The notes below the pieces were generated by a model. That model saw only the letters and a list, made by a program, of their open reading frames with translations, was not told the DNA's origin and did not search any database. A stretch of DNA of 64,000 nucleotides. Origin: Halichondria panicea (taxonomy: Eukaryota > Porifera > Demospongiae > Suberitida > Halichondriidae). A program made the translations under genes and the position numbers. Below are positions 1-14,106 of this stretch, piece by piece. Location of the stretch: positions 310,001-374,000 of the forward strand of contig NC_087381.1 in the NCBI RefSeq assembly GCF_963675165.1. Reading direction: 5' to 3'. Numbering within the stretch: the first letter of the stretch is position 1; every line of letters begins with the position of its first letter.

Positions 1-152
1 TAGAAGCTACTATGCTATACAAGTTAAACATCCTTGGTGGTTTTATGAGCACAGCCCTTATTCTGAATCACAGAACCCCCGGCCTATAGTGCTAGTCATG
101 CATCCTTGTTATGGACTGTGTAGTAATGGCAGAGTCCTGGCTCCACTCTGGG

Positions 153-160
153 TATATAAA
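153..160 (+). promoter_or_regulatory. possible TATA box of the first NAT gene
   Basis: TATATAAA lies about 87 bases before the first NAT start codon. It is the only core-promoter-like motif I see in the first 246 bases, which are otherwise unremarkable. The assignment rests on motif and spacing only, and AT-rich sequence produces such matches by chance. Confidence 0.3.
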
Positions 161-246
161 GAGCTATATTGAATCATTGAAATCACCATTTAGACCATCA
201 TTCTTTTCTCTAAGTACAATCTGTACAAAGGCATTACATTCAAAAG

Positions 247-1107
247 ATGATGTTCTCAAAAGAAAGAGCAGTCAAATTTCTGGCTGATGTTTTGGGCATA
301 TCTGATGCAGAACAGCTCCTAAAAGAAGATCGATTGAAGTTGCTATCGACAATCATGGAAGCATACCAGGCAAAGATCCCCTTCCAAAGTCTCTCTCTAA
401 TGACGGAGCCCCTTAGCAACCGTCGTCGACCAACCATTGAGGAGAGCGTGGCAGAAGTGGAAGCCGGCAAAGGTGGTCTGTGTTATTCCGTGAACGTCTT
501 CTTGAAGATCCTATTTGACGCATTGGGTTATACAACGTACCATACTATGGCAACTTGCATGGATCTCGACAACAACCACATCATGACCATAGCTAAGGAC
601 GTTGTTGCAGCTGGTGACAGATATATTGTAGACTCAGGTACCGGATTTCATACTTCTGTGATTCCATTGGATTTCGAGACCGAGTCTCCAGTTCATGATG
701 ACTGTTTTTTGAAGTACAAATACGCCTGGGAGGACGGACTACTTAAGAGATACAATCTCCGCGGTGAGAGGAAAGGAGAGGGGAAATGGGAAGTATTCTG
801 TGTGAGTGATATGGTTCCAAAAGATTTGGCCTGTTTTGAGGCCCCAATGTGTCAGGTGTACACCGATCCGAGCAAAATTCCATTCCATACGAGCATGAGA
901 GCAATCAAGTTCCCAAACCAGAAGGCAGTTTGTATTTGCGACATGAAGCTTCTCGTTGAAGACGACAAGCACACATTCCAAGAGACGAAGTTTTCGTCGG
1001 AAGGAGAATTTTTGGATGCAGTGAAGGAGCACTTTCCATTGCTAGTGGAGGATGCAAAGAAGGCATTGACCAACTGGACACCCAATGGAGAATCTAGCAT
1101 TGAATAG
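247..1107 (+). CDS. arylamine N-acetyltransferase, canonical triad (NAT paralogue 1)
   Basis: An intronless 286-aa reading frame of the arylamine N-acetyltransferase family, close to the usual 280-290 aa. The family moves acetyl from acetyl-CoA to arylamines and hydrazines through an acetyl-cysteine intermediate in the cytosol. The Cys-His-Asp triad is complete: C79 in GKGGLCY, H111 in NNHIMTI and D129 in YIVDSGTG. The N-terminal KIPFQSLSL segment is also typical. The frame opens with two adjacent Met codons, so the start is 247 or 250. A second NAT gene follows 93 bases downstream on the same strand, which points to tandem duplication. Uninterrupted NAT coding regions are also usual in vertebrates. 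The family is certain; the natural substrate cannot be read from sequence. Confidence 0.93.
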   Translation: MMFSKERAVKFLADVLGISDAEQLLKEDRLKLLSTIMEAYQAKIPFQSLSLMTEPLSNRRRPTIEESVAEVEAGKGGLCYSVNVFLKILFDALGYTTYHTMATCMDLDNNHIMTIAKDVVAAGDRYIVDSGTGFHTSVIPLDFETESPVHDDCFLKYKYAWEDGLLKRYNLRGERKGEGKWEVFCVSDMVPKDLACFEAPMCQVYTDPSKIPFHTSMRAIKFPNQKAVCICDMKLLVEDDKHTFQETKFSSEGEFLDAVKEHFPLLVEDAKKALTNWTPNGESSIE

Positions 1108-1200
1108 AAGAGACAATTGTACATTTTTATACAGTCAGTAATTTTTGTGGTTTAGTAACTATCTTTGGTATGCAAACTGAACATGTGACCTAATTAGTTT

Positions 1201-2031
1201 ATGCCAATGGACCAAGTTGAATCAATATCATTTGTGACAAACAATCTTTGCATACCTGATGTGCAGAGGAAACTCAATGAAAGCAAATATGAGCTCCTAT
1301 GTGAGATAGTGAGGGCCTTTCATGAGAAGATACCATTTCAAAGCCTTACGTTGCTATCTGTACCACTCCCAAAACGTCGCAAACCAATACTAGACGAAAT
1401 TCTCAGCGATATCCAATCATTCAAAGGAGGTCTTTGCTATACAATTAATACGTTTTCGAAGTTGTTGCTGGAAGCTCTGGGCTATAACGTGTTCCATGTA
1501 TTGAGTACTGTAAAATTTCCGGACAATCACATGATCACAATAGCTTGTATCAATGGAGTCAAGTATTTAGTCGAGAATGGGTGTGGTTACCCCACCCTGC
1601 AACCAATCCCACTCGATTTCAAAGATGAATCTCTGGTTTACGAAAACTCGTTTATCAAGTTCAAGTTGGTATGGGTTAGTGAAGATGTAATTGAACGACG
1701 GCAGACGTTTCTAACACCAAACTCCACCTGGCAATTTTTCTATTCTTTTAGTATGAGGCCGAGAGAACTTCACGAATTTGATGGACCAATGATAGTTGCC
1801 TATACAGATCCGAATGCTATTCCATTTCATGTCTCTTTCAGAGCAATGAAGTTTTGCAACGGAAAAGCAATTGGTATTCGTGATATGACTTTCCTTGAAG
1901 AAGGTGACAATCACATACTCCACGAGTTTCCGATCTCTTCTGAAGCTGAACTATTGGACACAGTAAAGAAGCACTTTCCAGCGCTTGAAGATACTGCAAG
2001 AAAAGCTCTGACAAACTGGAACAGCTCCTAG
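1201..2031 (+). CDS. arylamine N-acetyltransferase-like, Glu in the third triad position (NAT paralogue 2)
   Basis: A 276-aa intronless NAT paralogue. C79 (FKGGLCY) and H110 (PDNHMITI) align with the catalytic Cys and His of the neighbour, but the acidic residue is Glu125 in KYLVENGCGY, not Asp. Cys-His-Glu triads are known from a Bacillus cereus NAT that keeps activity, so a working enzyme is possible but not shown. The C-terminal half (FHVSFRAMKF, ending KALTNW) is nearly repeated in the relic at 9.1-9.6 kb. With only 93 bases between the two genes, the promoter must be very short or overlap the first gene's 3' end. Confidence 0.9.
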   Translation: MPMDQVESISFVTNNLCIPDVQRKLNESKYELLCEIVRAFHEKIPFQSLTLLSVPLPKRRKPILDEILSDIQSFKGGLCYTINTFSKLLLEALGYNVFHVLSTVKFPDNHMITIACINGVKYLVENGCGYPTLQPIPLDFKDESLVYENSFIKFKLVWVSEDVIERRQTFLTPNSTWQFFYSFSMRPRELHEFDGPMIVAYTDPNAIPFHVSFRAMKFCNGKAIGIRDMTFLEEGDNHILHEFPISSEAELLDTVKKHFPALEDTARKALTNWNSS

Positions 2032-2896
2032 CAATTATACTGAAAAAATTGACTGTCATGTATTGCAGTATTAAATGGCTAATTGCATGAATGACGTTGT
2101 ATAACAGATTAGAGGTTTGCTCTCGTTCGTTTTCCCGGCCAATCCTAGCAATTTTTCACGGTGCAAATGTTTTTTATTATTATTATTTTATTTTTTATTT
2201 TTTATTTTTTATTATTATTATTTAGTATTATTAATTCCCATGCTTTTTTTTGTCAGATCGTTAAACAGTTGGATAATGGCATGTCTTCGTAAATTTGCAG
2301 TTAATTCAGGTGCTATAATAAATTATTATACCTGTATGAATTATAGTGATGTTGTTTTCTTCAGATCTTCAAAGGACCATGCAGAGACTATATTTATCAA
2401 CGGCCATGGCTGCAGGTACATCCTTGTTTATACTATTAGGTACAACAGATGAATGGAAAACAGAGTAGACTCTACCTGAGTGCGATCTATGGAATCGGGA
2501 AGGCAATTATTAAATGGACTCGGACAGAGTATACACTCTTAATTATCTTGTATTACAAGTGTGATGTTTATAGATAATGCTATGCATAAAACCATTTTAT
2601 CCCATGTATATTGTGTAACTGTTAAGTATACCATATTAGGTAATGAAACATATGTAGGAAATAATAACCTTTAGCCTTATTAGTGGTAAATGATGTTCAG
2701 AATCTGTGTACTGTGTATGATTATGTCCTGATTTGGTTATTGTTTTACTAGCTAAGTCTAGAATGTTCTCTTTGTGTTCTGTTTGTATAAATAGCTGTTC
2801 TTATGATTTATGTTAGAGTTCCATATTCGTGAATTAAACTTGAATCTTCTCATATATAGTGCACATGCATGCATTGAGTGCACCATAATGATTTTA
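2032..2896. other. AT-rich spacer without a supported gene
   Basis: The open frames here are short and low complexity. A T/A-rich simple-sequence run lies at about 2166-2225. I see no domain, RNA gene or clear transposon end. Confidence 0.5.
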
Positions 2897-3720
2897 GATC
2901 CCATTTGAGTGTATTTAGCAGGGAACTATGAGCTATAGTACCGGTACTATAGATTGCTCTGGGCTACAAACTACAACATTGTACATTGTATTGTGATTTA
3001 CAAGAAGATACACATGTAATAACATGAAAATTATTGTAGCTAAGTCCTTTGTCTAGTAATATAATAACAGAACTAGAATGAAAGAGAGAAGCTCTAGTTT
3101 CTTTTTTGGCTTTGTTCGAGAGTAGTATAGGAGACGCTCGTTTTTTGGGCAGTGTGCTGTGCTTTTTTGCTGCAAGGCTGCATGGGGGAGGAGCTGGATG
3201 TATGGAAGTGCTGGGATTCTAGCTTTGGCTTCTTCCTAAAGTTCCTTTTGCTTTGTTCAAGAGTAGTATAGGAGCCGCTCGTTTGCTGGGCTTGTTTGCT
3301 GCAAATTATAGCTTAGGTGTCTTCCTTTCGCTTTGTGAGAGTAGTACGAGCCGCTCGTTTCTTGGGAAGTGTGCTGGGCTTGTTTGTTTCGAAACTGGGG
3401 GAGGAGCTGGATGTTTCTGTTTTGTGGGTGGAGCTAAGACTTAATAGAGACCACAGATTTAGTAGAGACATAGAGATGCCAACTTTAGATATTAGTTTCA
3501 AAAGAATAATGATGCAGTTGCTAGGTTGGCTGTTTATATAGGTTGACTGTTGCTAAGCTAGTGCATTTCTAGTAGCCAATAGGTTTTGGGATCTAAATCA
3601 GTTAGAACATGTGCATTCGGTATCTATGGTTATAGTGTCCCTCATCCCTCGGGCTAAAGCCCTCGAGCTTTGGGACACTATAACACATAGATACCTCATG
3701 CCCATGTTCTAACTATAACA
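2897..3720. repeat. long dispersed repeat, copy 1 (second copy near 59.1-59.8 kb)
   Basis: This stretch opens with TCCCATTTGAGTGTATTTAG and runs to a terminal palindrome. It returns at about 59127-59790 inside an SRCR gene intron, in the same order and orientation. The shared parts include the CTCTGGGCTACAAACTACAA block, the GAGAAGCTCT block, a GGAGCCGCTCGTTT block and the ATAGTGTCCCTCATCCCTCG end. In this copy the GCCGCTCGTTT block is present about three times between 3100 and 3440; the other copy has it once. No convincing protein is encoded. It is probably a non-autonomous element. Confidence 0.65.
3601..3714. repeat. 114-bp inverted repeat (end of the dispersed repeat)
   Basis: The arms GTTAGAACATG and CATGTTCTAAC bracket a stem that also pairs GGTATCTATG with CATAGATACC and TATAGTGTCCC with GGGACACTATA. 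The loop holds TCGGGCTAAAGCCCTCGAG. The related copy at about 59660-59780 is partly eroded. Confidence 0.75.
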
Positions 3721-4052
3721 TATTTACATTCATTTTCCAATGTACATTATGTTCTTTGGTAAGTGCTACAAAACTTGGGGACACATAATTATATACAATA
3801 TCAGGCTCAAGACCTTGCATATAATCAATATAGGTATATATAAGTGTGAACTGATGAGATATTCATTTACTACTTTTGTCATTGTGTGTTCAACCGTTTA
3901 GAATACACAAGTCTTGTGTATTCTGTAGTGCATGACTCTGAATGTAATTGCAGTATGAACTAAAGGGCGACTTGAATCCGAAACTAAGTGCACTTGATCT
4001 CAGATCGAGTTTTTGCTTTTATAAAAGCGAAAACTCGGCATGTGGGCTACAG

Positions 4053-4487
4053 TAGCTGAATCCAGAGGAGGCTGGAACCACTTGACCTTAGCTATTTAAG
4101 GTCACTAATTGGATTTATCCAAACTTCTCTTGCAGACTACTTCACAGCTAGTTTTTAGTGTCTATCAGTTTAAAACGTTATTTTTCAGGGGGGGTCAAAT
4201 AAAATTTGACTTTACTCAAAAGCAGAGATACAATCAAAAGTCTTGCTCTTGTACTAGCCTCGATATCATGAGCGGCTTGTTCTCGAGGTCACTGCATAGC
4301 TGGCTTTGAGACTTGTATCTCTGCTTCTGAGCAAAATTGGCGAAAATAAAATTTGAATCCCCCTGAAAAATAACATTTTAAACTGATAGACACTAAAAAC
4401 TAGGCTTGAAGTAGTCTGCAAGGATAAATCCAATTAGTAACCTTAATTAGCTAAGGTCAAGTGGTTCCAGCCTCCTCTGAGCTGAAT
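4053..4487. mobile_element. foldback element directly upstream of the ubiquitin-Death gene
   Basis: Two arms of about 180 bases are inverted. The left arm reads from GCTGAATCCAGAGGAGGCTG through TTTTTAGTGTCTATCAGTTT to AAGCAGAGATAC. The right arm returns as GTATCTCTGCTT, AAACTGATAGACACTAAAAA and CAGCCTCCTCTGAGCTGAAT. The loop of about 80 bases is unique. This is a MITE or foldback shape with no coding capacity. Its right end is only 93 bases before the ubiquitin-Death start codon, so it must lie in or next to that gene's promoter. Confidence 0.8.
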
Positions 4488-4568
4488 CACGCGCAGGTCA
4501 TGAGTCCAGATACACGACTTATGTTGTATTGAAAGAACACTTCATCTGATCTAGTACTCAACCTCTAG

Positions 4569-8335
<3,767 letters not shown>

Positions 8336-9088
8336 TTTATTTTGTACATATGTAGTAATGTGTATAATTATATAGTGGTGTTAATTAGATTATTACTCAT
8401 TTCCTGTGGTTAACTTTACTTCCTGTATTGTACTGTTCTGTTATTGTGGTTTCTGTTTGTTAGTAGGTTCTTTCTGTATAGTTATTCTTTGTTCCTTTTG
8501 TGCCTAGCTATAGCGGCCCGCTCCAGGCGGCTCTTTATGTATGGGAGCCTCTGCTCCACTGCCTTTTGTCTTGTACATACTTATACTGAGGCTTTATTCT
8601 TGTGCATTTTATCAGTTGTTAAATACGATTTCACTAAACTCAAATGTCTGCATGAACCTGCGGACATAATTTATAACAGTTCCATAATTCTAGGTAAAGG
8701 TGTTTTTGGACATAGGATATTGACTCTCTTAATTATTAATTTGCAGTTTCTCTATTGGCCTTTAGAATAGTTTATCTCAAACTCAGGGGGGGACGCCACT
8801 CCGTCTCCTGTCTCTTATTTACAGGTTGGGGTTGTCCACGGGTCCGGTGTGTGTGTGTGCTTGCATGCATGGAGGGGAGGGGGGGGGAGAAGAGTTTTCT
8901 ATTCAATGATCCAAGAATTATTTTTTAGAATTTTTTTGACAGCTATCCCTGGCGGCATGCAAGTGTTCTCCAAAACACACAAGTCATTTGAAAAAATTGC
9001 TAGGATTAGTCAGGTATACAGATCTATATAATTATATACACATGAAGGTTAGTATGGACCAATAAGTAGAAGCAAACACATGCACTCT
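8336..9088. other. spacer after the ubiquitin-Death gene
   Basis: I see no supported gene. A reading frame of 108 codons at 8444-8770 has no recognisable motif and an AT-biased composition. A G-run and GT stretch lie near 8845-8890. Confidence 0.45.
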
Positions 9089-9587
9089 TTGCATACCTGA
9101 TGTGCAGAGGAAAGTAAATGAAAGCAAATATGAGCTTCTGGGTGAGACAGTGATGGTCTTACTCAATGAAAGCAGCCTGCAACCAATCCCACTCAATTTC
9201 AAAGACGAATCTCCGATTTACGAAACTCGCTTATCAAGTTTAAGTTGGTGTGGGTTAGACTGCAGACGTTTCTAATACCAAACTCCACCTGGCAAACTTT
9301 CGGTGTAAGGCCGAGAGAACTGCACGAATTTGATGGACCAATGACAGTGCATGGCCTACATAGATCCGAATGCTTTTCCATTTCATGTCTCTTTCAGAGC
9401 AATGAAGTTTTGTAACGGAAAAGCAATTGGTATTCATGATATGAATTTCCTTGAAGAGGATGACAACCACATACTCCGCGAGTTTCTGATCTCTTCTGAA
9501 GCTGAACTATTGGATACAGTAAAGAAGCACTTTCCAGCGCTTGAAGATACTGCAAGAAAAGCTCTGACAAACTGAAACAGCTCGTAG
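9089..9587 (+). pseudogene. NAT relic, derived from a paralogue-2-like gene
   Basis: Short blocks match the NAT paralogue 2 gene in order. CTTTGCATACCTGATGTGCA (N-terminal region) is followed, after a large deletion, by the CAACCAATCCCACT block and then the C-terminal third. An open stretch at 9351-9575 encodes YIDPNAFPFHVSFRAMKF through DTARKALTN. The segment with the catalytic Cys and His is missing. The paralogue 2 ending TNW is TN-stop here, through TGG to TGA. A remnant of tandem duplication. Confidence 0.85.
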
Positions 9588-10125
9588 CTATAATTATATG
9601 AAACTTGTAATTTCCAATTAAGTTGAGTTGTTTGTGTGACATAATAATTATAGTGTTAATTAATTAATGTGGTTGCTATAACTACTCTGGTATTGTGTGA
9701 CATTTCTGTGTCAGCCATGCCATCTTGTGGTGGACTTTTTACATCACAAAGTGAGTAAATGCATGTGGGTGTATGTGTGTGCACAGATAATCTATGGTGT
9801 GTGTGCATGTACAGCATTATTATACTACCATAAAATTATACATAATTAGTTGAGCTGAGTTGGGCCTCCATAAAGTTGTCACAAATAATATTTACTGAAT
9901 TTTATACCACTGCATGTAAAAAGTACTTTTATCTCTAGAGGTGATCAGCTTTATTTAACCAGCTATTAAAAGTTACCATTTTTCATGTAGAAGTTCTTGG
10001 CATACTTGCCAATCACATAAAACCTACATAATTGACTGCTGAGATTCTGCATTGCATGCATGCATGTTCAGATATACACTGACAGAGCTATAATACAAGA
10101 TATCTATATTTATAGCACAGTGTTT

Positions 10126-10989
10126 ATGGCTATGGATGAAAAAGAAGCAGTGTCGTTTGTGAAAGAAGTCCTCAGCATTTCTGATGTCGAGAGAAAGCTC
10201 AGTGAGAACAAGTACGAGCTCCTGTGTGAAATAGTGAAGGAATTTCATGAGAAAATTCCGTTCCAAAACTACTCTTTGATTGCCGTGCCTTCAGCCGAGC
10301 GTAGCCAACCAACCATTGATGAAATTATTCGTGAAGTTCGATCTGGTCGAGGTGGTCTTTGCTACTCATTGAATGTCTTTATGAAGCTACTACTAGAAGC
10401 TTTAGATTATACCGTGCATCACGTCCTTTCAGCCGTTAGTAATCTCCCAGACAACCATCTTATCACCATCGCTAGCAACGTCCGTGATCATGGTGACAAG
10501 TACCTTATCGAAGTCGGTACAGGCTTTCCGACCTTCAAACCGATACCAATCGATTTCGACCAGGAGTCTCCAGTCTATGACGAATCATTCATCAAGTACA
10601 AGCTCAAGTGGGTGAGTAAGAATCGTCTTGAGAGAGAAATGATGTTTCAAGTACCAGGCTCTGAATGGAAACTGTTCTATAGTTGGGAAACAGCTCGAAA
10701 AAAACTTGAGGAAATGGACGCAGCAATGACTAGTGTCTACACTGATCCGAAAATCACTCCATTTCATACGAGTTTAAGAGCTGTACGGTTTGTCCACGGA
10801 AAAGCAGTGTGTATCCGAGACATGACTCTACTGATGGAAGATAATTCGCATATTTTGCAAGAGAAAAAGCTTTCTACTGAATTGGAGTTTCTCGACGCAG
10901 TGGGGGAGCACTTTCCGCTGCTGGTGGAGGCAGCAAAGAAAGCGTTGAAGAATTGGACCCCCAGTAAAGAGCCAGAGATCGGAGTGTAG
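10126..10989 (+). CDS. arylamine N-acetyltransferase-like, Glu in the third triad position (NAT paralogue 3)
   Basis: A 287-aa intronless NAT protein. An in-frame Met lies 22 codons further upstream at 10060, but I chose 10126 (MAMDEKEAVSF). That start puts the catalytic Cys at residue 79, as in the other two genes, and the upstream residues resemble no NAT. The motifs are GRGGLCYS (C79), LPDNHLITI (H111) and KYLIEVGTGFPT, where Glu129 stands at the usual Asp. Residues KIPFQNYSLI and FHTSLRAVRF are family-typical. The 3' end faces LSM7 on the opposite strand; an AATAAA-like signal is seen near 11194. Either a Glu-triad enzyme or a paralogue with altered activity. Confidence 0.9.
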   Translation: MAMDEKEAVSFVKEVLSISDVERKLSENKYELLCEIVKEFHEKIPFQNYSLIAVPSAERSQPTIDEIIREVRSGRGGLCYSLNVFMKLLLEALDYTVHHVLSAVSNLPDNHLITIASNVRDHGDKYLIEVGTGFPTFKPIPIDFDQESPVYDESFIKYKLKWVSKNRLEREMMFQVPGSEWKLFYSWETARKKLEEMDAAMTSVYTDPKITPFHTSLRAVRFVHGKAVCIRDMTLLMEDNSHILQEKKLSTELEFLDAVGEHFPLLVEAAKKALKNWTPSKEPEIGV

Positions 10990-11238
10990 TGCTATTATTA
11001 TATAGCAGTGAGATCACTGAACTTATTATAATAATATACAATAGTATAGATTGTAGAAATGTTGCAGAATTGACATTTATTATAAGTCCATCTCCACCTC
11101 ATGTGCTCCTGGCTATAGTTATATAGTTTTGCTTGCTCATTTAACAACAATTATAATTATAGATAAACAAAGCGAATTGAAAGTTATACAGAACAATAAA
11201 AGAAGGTCGAACAATTTATACAATACATGCACAAAAAA

Positions 11239-11755
11239 CTAGATTGTTTGCTCCTGTTGAATGAAAGGATTTGCTATTTGTTCCATGCTATCAAACGGAC
11301 ATATCAGCACAACAGCTGTCCCTCGACAAATCACTAGTCCGAGGCTCCTTGTTTCCGCGGTGATCTTGAACGGGTCTTCAGGATCTGTGAGGGGTATACT
11401 CTTATATATTAAAGTTGTGATTGTTGACTGTACCTTGGATGTGTTCAACTGTCCCGTCTAGTACCAGATTCAACAGCTGATCATATCCTTTCAACACACC
11501 TGTGGCTTGGGTGTGTGCAGTGGAGAGGATTGGTGTGTGTGTGTGTGGGTGGTGTGTTCGTGGGAGGAGTGTGTGTGGGTGTAGCTACCTTCACGTCCAC
11601 CTTGGAACTTGACGCGAACTTTCTTATCGAGGAACTTTCCAAGCTCAGAGCTCATTAAAGTTTCCTTTCTCTGCTTCTTTTCAGGTGGTGGACCCTGTAT
11701 ATAGTGCAGAGTGAACCCTGACAAGTGTCATAATTGTACTTACTGAGTTAGACAT
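11239..11755 (-). CDS. LSM7: U6 snRNA-associated Sm-like protein LSm7
   Basis: Four exons on the minus strand (11755-11744, 11694-11589, 11499-11434, 11384-11239) encode 109 aa, against 103 in human. The first exon codes only MSNS. The protein reads KKQRKE, FLDKKVRVKFQGGRE (Sm1), GVLKGYDQLLNLVLDG, then the Sm2 part GLVICRGTAVVLICP and the end NPFIQQEQTI, all diagnostic of LSm7. It belongs to the LSm2-8 ring on U6 snRNA in the nucleus and to the cytoplasmic LSm1-7 ring in mRNA decay. A GT-rich microsatellite fills part of intron 2 (about 11515-11580). The promoter region at 11756-12040 is shared head-to-head with the Ig receptor gene. Confidence 0.95.
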
Positions 11756-12040
11756 GTTGTGAAGTACAAGTGGATGGAGGATAAACTTTTATTTCCACGC
11801 TGACGTTTCTAGATAATGCACACTCACCTCGATAATAAGCCTCACTAATATTCCCGCGGTTTGAATCGAAGACTAGATTCAAAATCAGTTAACAAACGTA
11901 TTCATACTGTGTGGGCGTGGTGCAAGGCCATCTCTGTAACACAGCTGGCTAGGCTAGCAATGGATCTGAGAACAACTAGAAAGTCCATTTACAAGGCAAG
12001 TCCTTTATCTGTTACTACTTCTGTACTTTATGTGTTTAGC

Positions 12041-12340
12041 ATGATAATTTTCATTGAATGTCAGCAGATTGTGTGGCTACTGATGACATGTGCTGCACTG
12101 CATGATAATGTGGTCTCTGCCCAATTCTCTGGACTGCAAGGTGAACTCTAGCACTAGGCAGCTCACACTAGTGACCTATTGACCACTACCTCTGCATGAT
12201 AAATAAAGGCCGTGATATTTTGACGTTTACCGTCTTATTATTACTATATAAACACTGTAGATTATTGATTGCACAAGTATAGTATAGTGCATTGTATACT
12301 GAAATAAATGTCATTGTTTTTAAAGACCATAATAATTAGT

Positions 12341-12390
<50 letters not shown>

Positions 12391-13873
12391 GCTATTGTGT
12401 GTACATATGCATTGTACAGATTTCAATACACAAAAGTCAGTACCCTAACTGTAATTCTTCCTCTCATGCAGAGCAAGCTATAATTGTTGGGTACCATGGT
12501 AACCTGTCGTCCATACAAACACTCCAGAATGCAACCACCATCTCTCTCGCGTGCGTTGCTTTTGGACTACCCTCACCGCAGATCACATGGCAGTCACATG
12601 ACCCGATAAATACAAACTACACTGTAAATATAACCGAATTTAAGACCCAAATTGAGACCAATGGCACAGAATTTAGCTACACAATATCTGTACTGGAAGT
12701 TTGCAACGTGAGCAGTTTTACACAACTGTCCAGTTATACTTGCATTGCCGATAATGGAGTCGTATCAGACACAACACCAATAGGAGAGTTCAATAGAACA
12801 TTTCTTGCGTTCACTGATTCCGTAACAATGGGAACACCTGATCCAGTTACTATGACAACCAGTGACGAGATTACCGATTTAGTCACCATGACAACGAATA
12901 CCACTTTAAATCCTACTGTCATTATGTCATCGGTTTCTATGACGACAGTGATAGTCGTCGTAGCAGTGATTGTGTGCGTGGTGATACTGTCTGCAGGAGT
13001 AGTCCTCGTAGCAGTACTGGCATTGAGAAGAAAACAGAAAGTGTATGTAAATTTAACCTTGATCGTTCCTTGACCGATTTTTTAGAACTTCGGCCTAAAA
13101 ACGAGGCTGGTGTATGTACTACATGATGTAACTGCATGGTATAGCAACCGGTATGTACATAAATTATACTTTGCATTACCCTGTGACTCCCCTTCCCCCT
13201 CACACACACGCATGCACACGCACACCCACCCACCCACCCACACACACACGAGAGTACAGATTGAAACAGCGTTCAAATTCAGAAAATGAGAGAGTGTATA
13301 ACAACTCTCTCTATGGCAACCAGACAGAGGAGCAACAAACGACGAGAAGAAGTACCGAGGACTCGCTGTACACATGTGAAGCGTACTCCGTTGTACCTGT
13401 ACGACCAGCTGATCATGAGTACGCATACATAGCCCCGCCTATTGCCCTACGCAGATCAACCCCACCAGGTATAAGGAGGTTGCAATGTAGCTTTGTTAAT
13501 AGACTCATGAATACAACAGCCAAGCTTATTTTATCAACAAAAGTACAATAATTATTATTGCATGATAATTATAATTATATATAATATATAATTATTATTA
13601 TGTAGTATATAGGTTTGTCTTGCATCGATCATGAGTGCCATGTATATATGTATTAAGTGACGTGTTTCCATGCATCCACGTATGTACTGATTATATAATT
13701 ATTATAGTTCATGACCTCTTGCACTATGACCTTTTGCACTATATGCACCTGCAGGTAACACGGCATCAGCTGCAGGTGCTGACAGTAATGATATCTCCCT
13801 CTACCCGTGTGCTGCCTACAATCCTGTAGCTATCAATGAAATGCAACACTCTTATGAAGATACGATGACTTAG
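12041..13873 (+). CDS. single-Ig-domain transmembrane receptor with tyrosine-rich tail
   Basis: Proposed exons 12041-12140, 12472-13046, 13255-13468 and 13755-13873 join in phases 1, 0 and 1 and give 335 aa. Exon 1 supplies a hydrophobic leader (IVWLLMTCAAL) and is the least certain part. Exon 2 holds an Ig fold (SLACVAFG, ITWQS, SYTCIADN), a Thr-rich stalk and a membrane span (VIVVVAVIVCVVILSAGVVL), followed by RRKQK. The cytoplasmic tail has many tyrosines: VYNNSLYGN (two YxN, Grb2-type), DSLYTCEAYSVV, YAYIAPP and, in the last exon, ISLYPCAAYNPV. I infer phosphotyrosine signalling. No kinase domain is present. An alternative donor at 13041 would remove two residues at the membrane edge. Confidence 0.75.
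12343..12387. repeat. (CA)n microsatellite
   Basis: About 22 uninterrupted CA units in intron 1 of the Ig receptor. Confidence 0.95.
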
Positions 13874-13932
13874 GCGGCCATTTTCTGTTGAACTGAGCAT
13901 GTGCAGAACTTTTTTTTACAGTTGTTGCGTGG

Positions 13933-13938
13933 AATAAA
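13933..13938 (+). terminator. polyadenylation signal of the Ig receptor
   Basis: AATAAA lies 60 bases after the receptor stop codon, the usual distance for a short 3' UTR. The convergent DIXDC1-like gene ends 169 bases further on. Confidence 0.5.
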
Positions 13939-14106
13939 TTATTACATTATAGCAATTTTGATGACGAAAAATTAATGATTTAATAATGAATAATGGCTAT
14001 TAACTAACGATTTGTACAAAAACCGCCACATCAGCTAGCTAGCCAAAATTTGTGTCGGCTAAAATTATAAGTGTTCAGTCACACGAACAAGTCCGTTTCT
14101 AGGCTA

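Noticed and set aside
1107-1201. Operon-like co-transcription of the first two NAT genes
   Set aside because: The spacing of 93 bases allows it, but no trans-splice or polycistron signal is visible, and tandem duplication explains the closeness.
8444-8770. 108-codon open frame after the ubiquitin-Death gene
   Set aside because: No motif, no splice context and composition like the surrounding spacer.
10060-10125. Upstream Met as start of the third NAT
   Set aside because: It adds 22 residues unlike any NAT; starting at 10126 puts the catalytic Cys at residue 79 as in both paralogues.
11861-12040. N-terminal extension of the Ig receptor from 11861
   Set aside because: The frame is open but basic and non-hydrophobic. 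A start at 12041 gives a leader-like segment. Not excluded without RNA.
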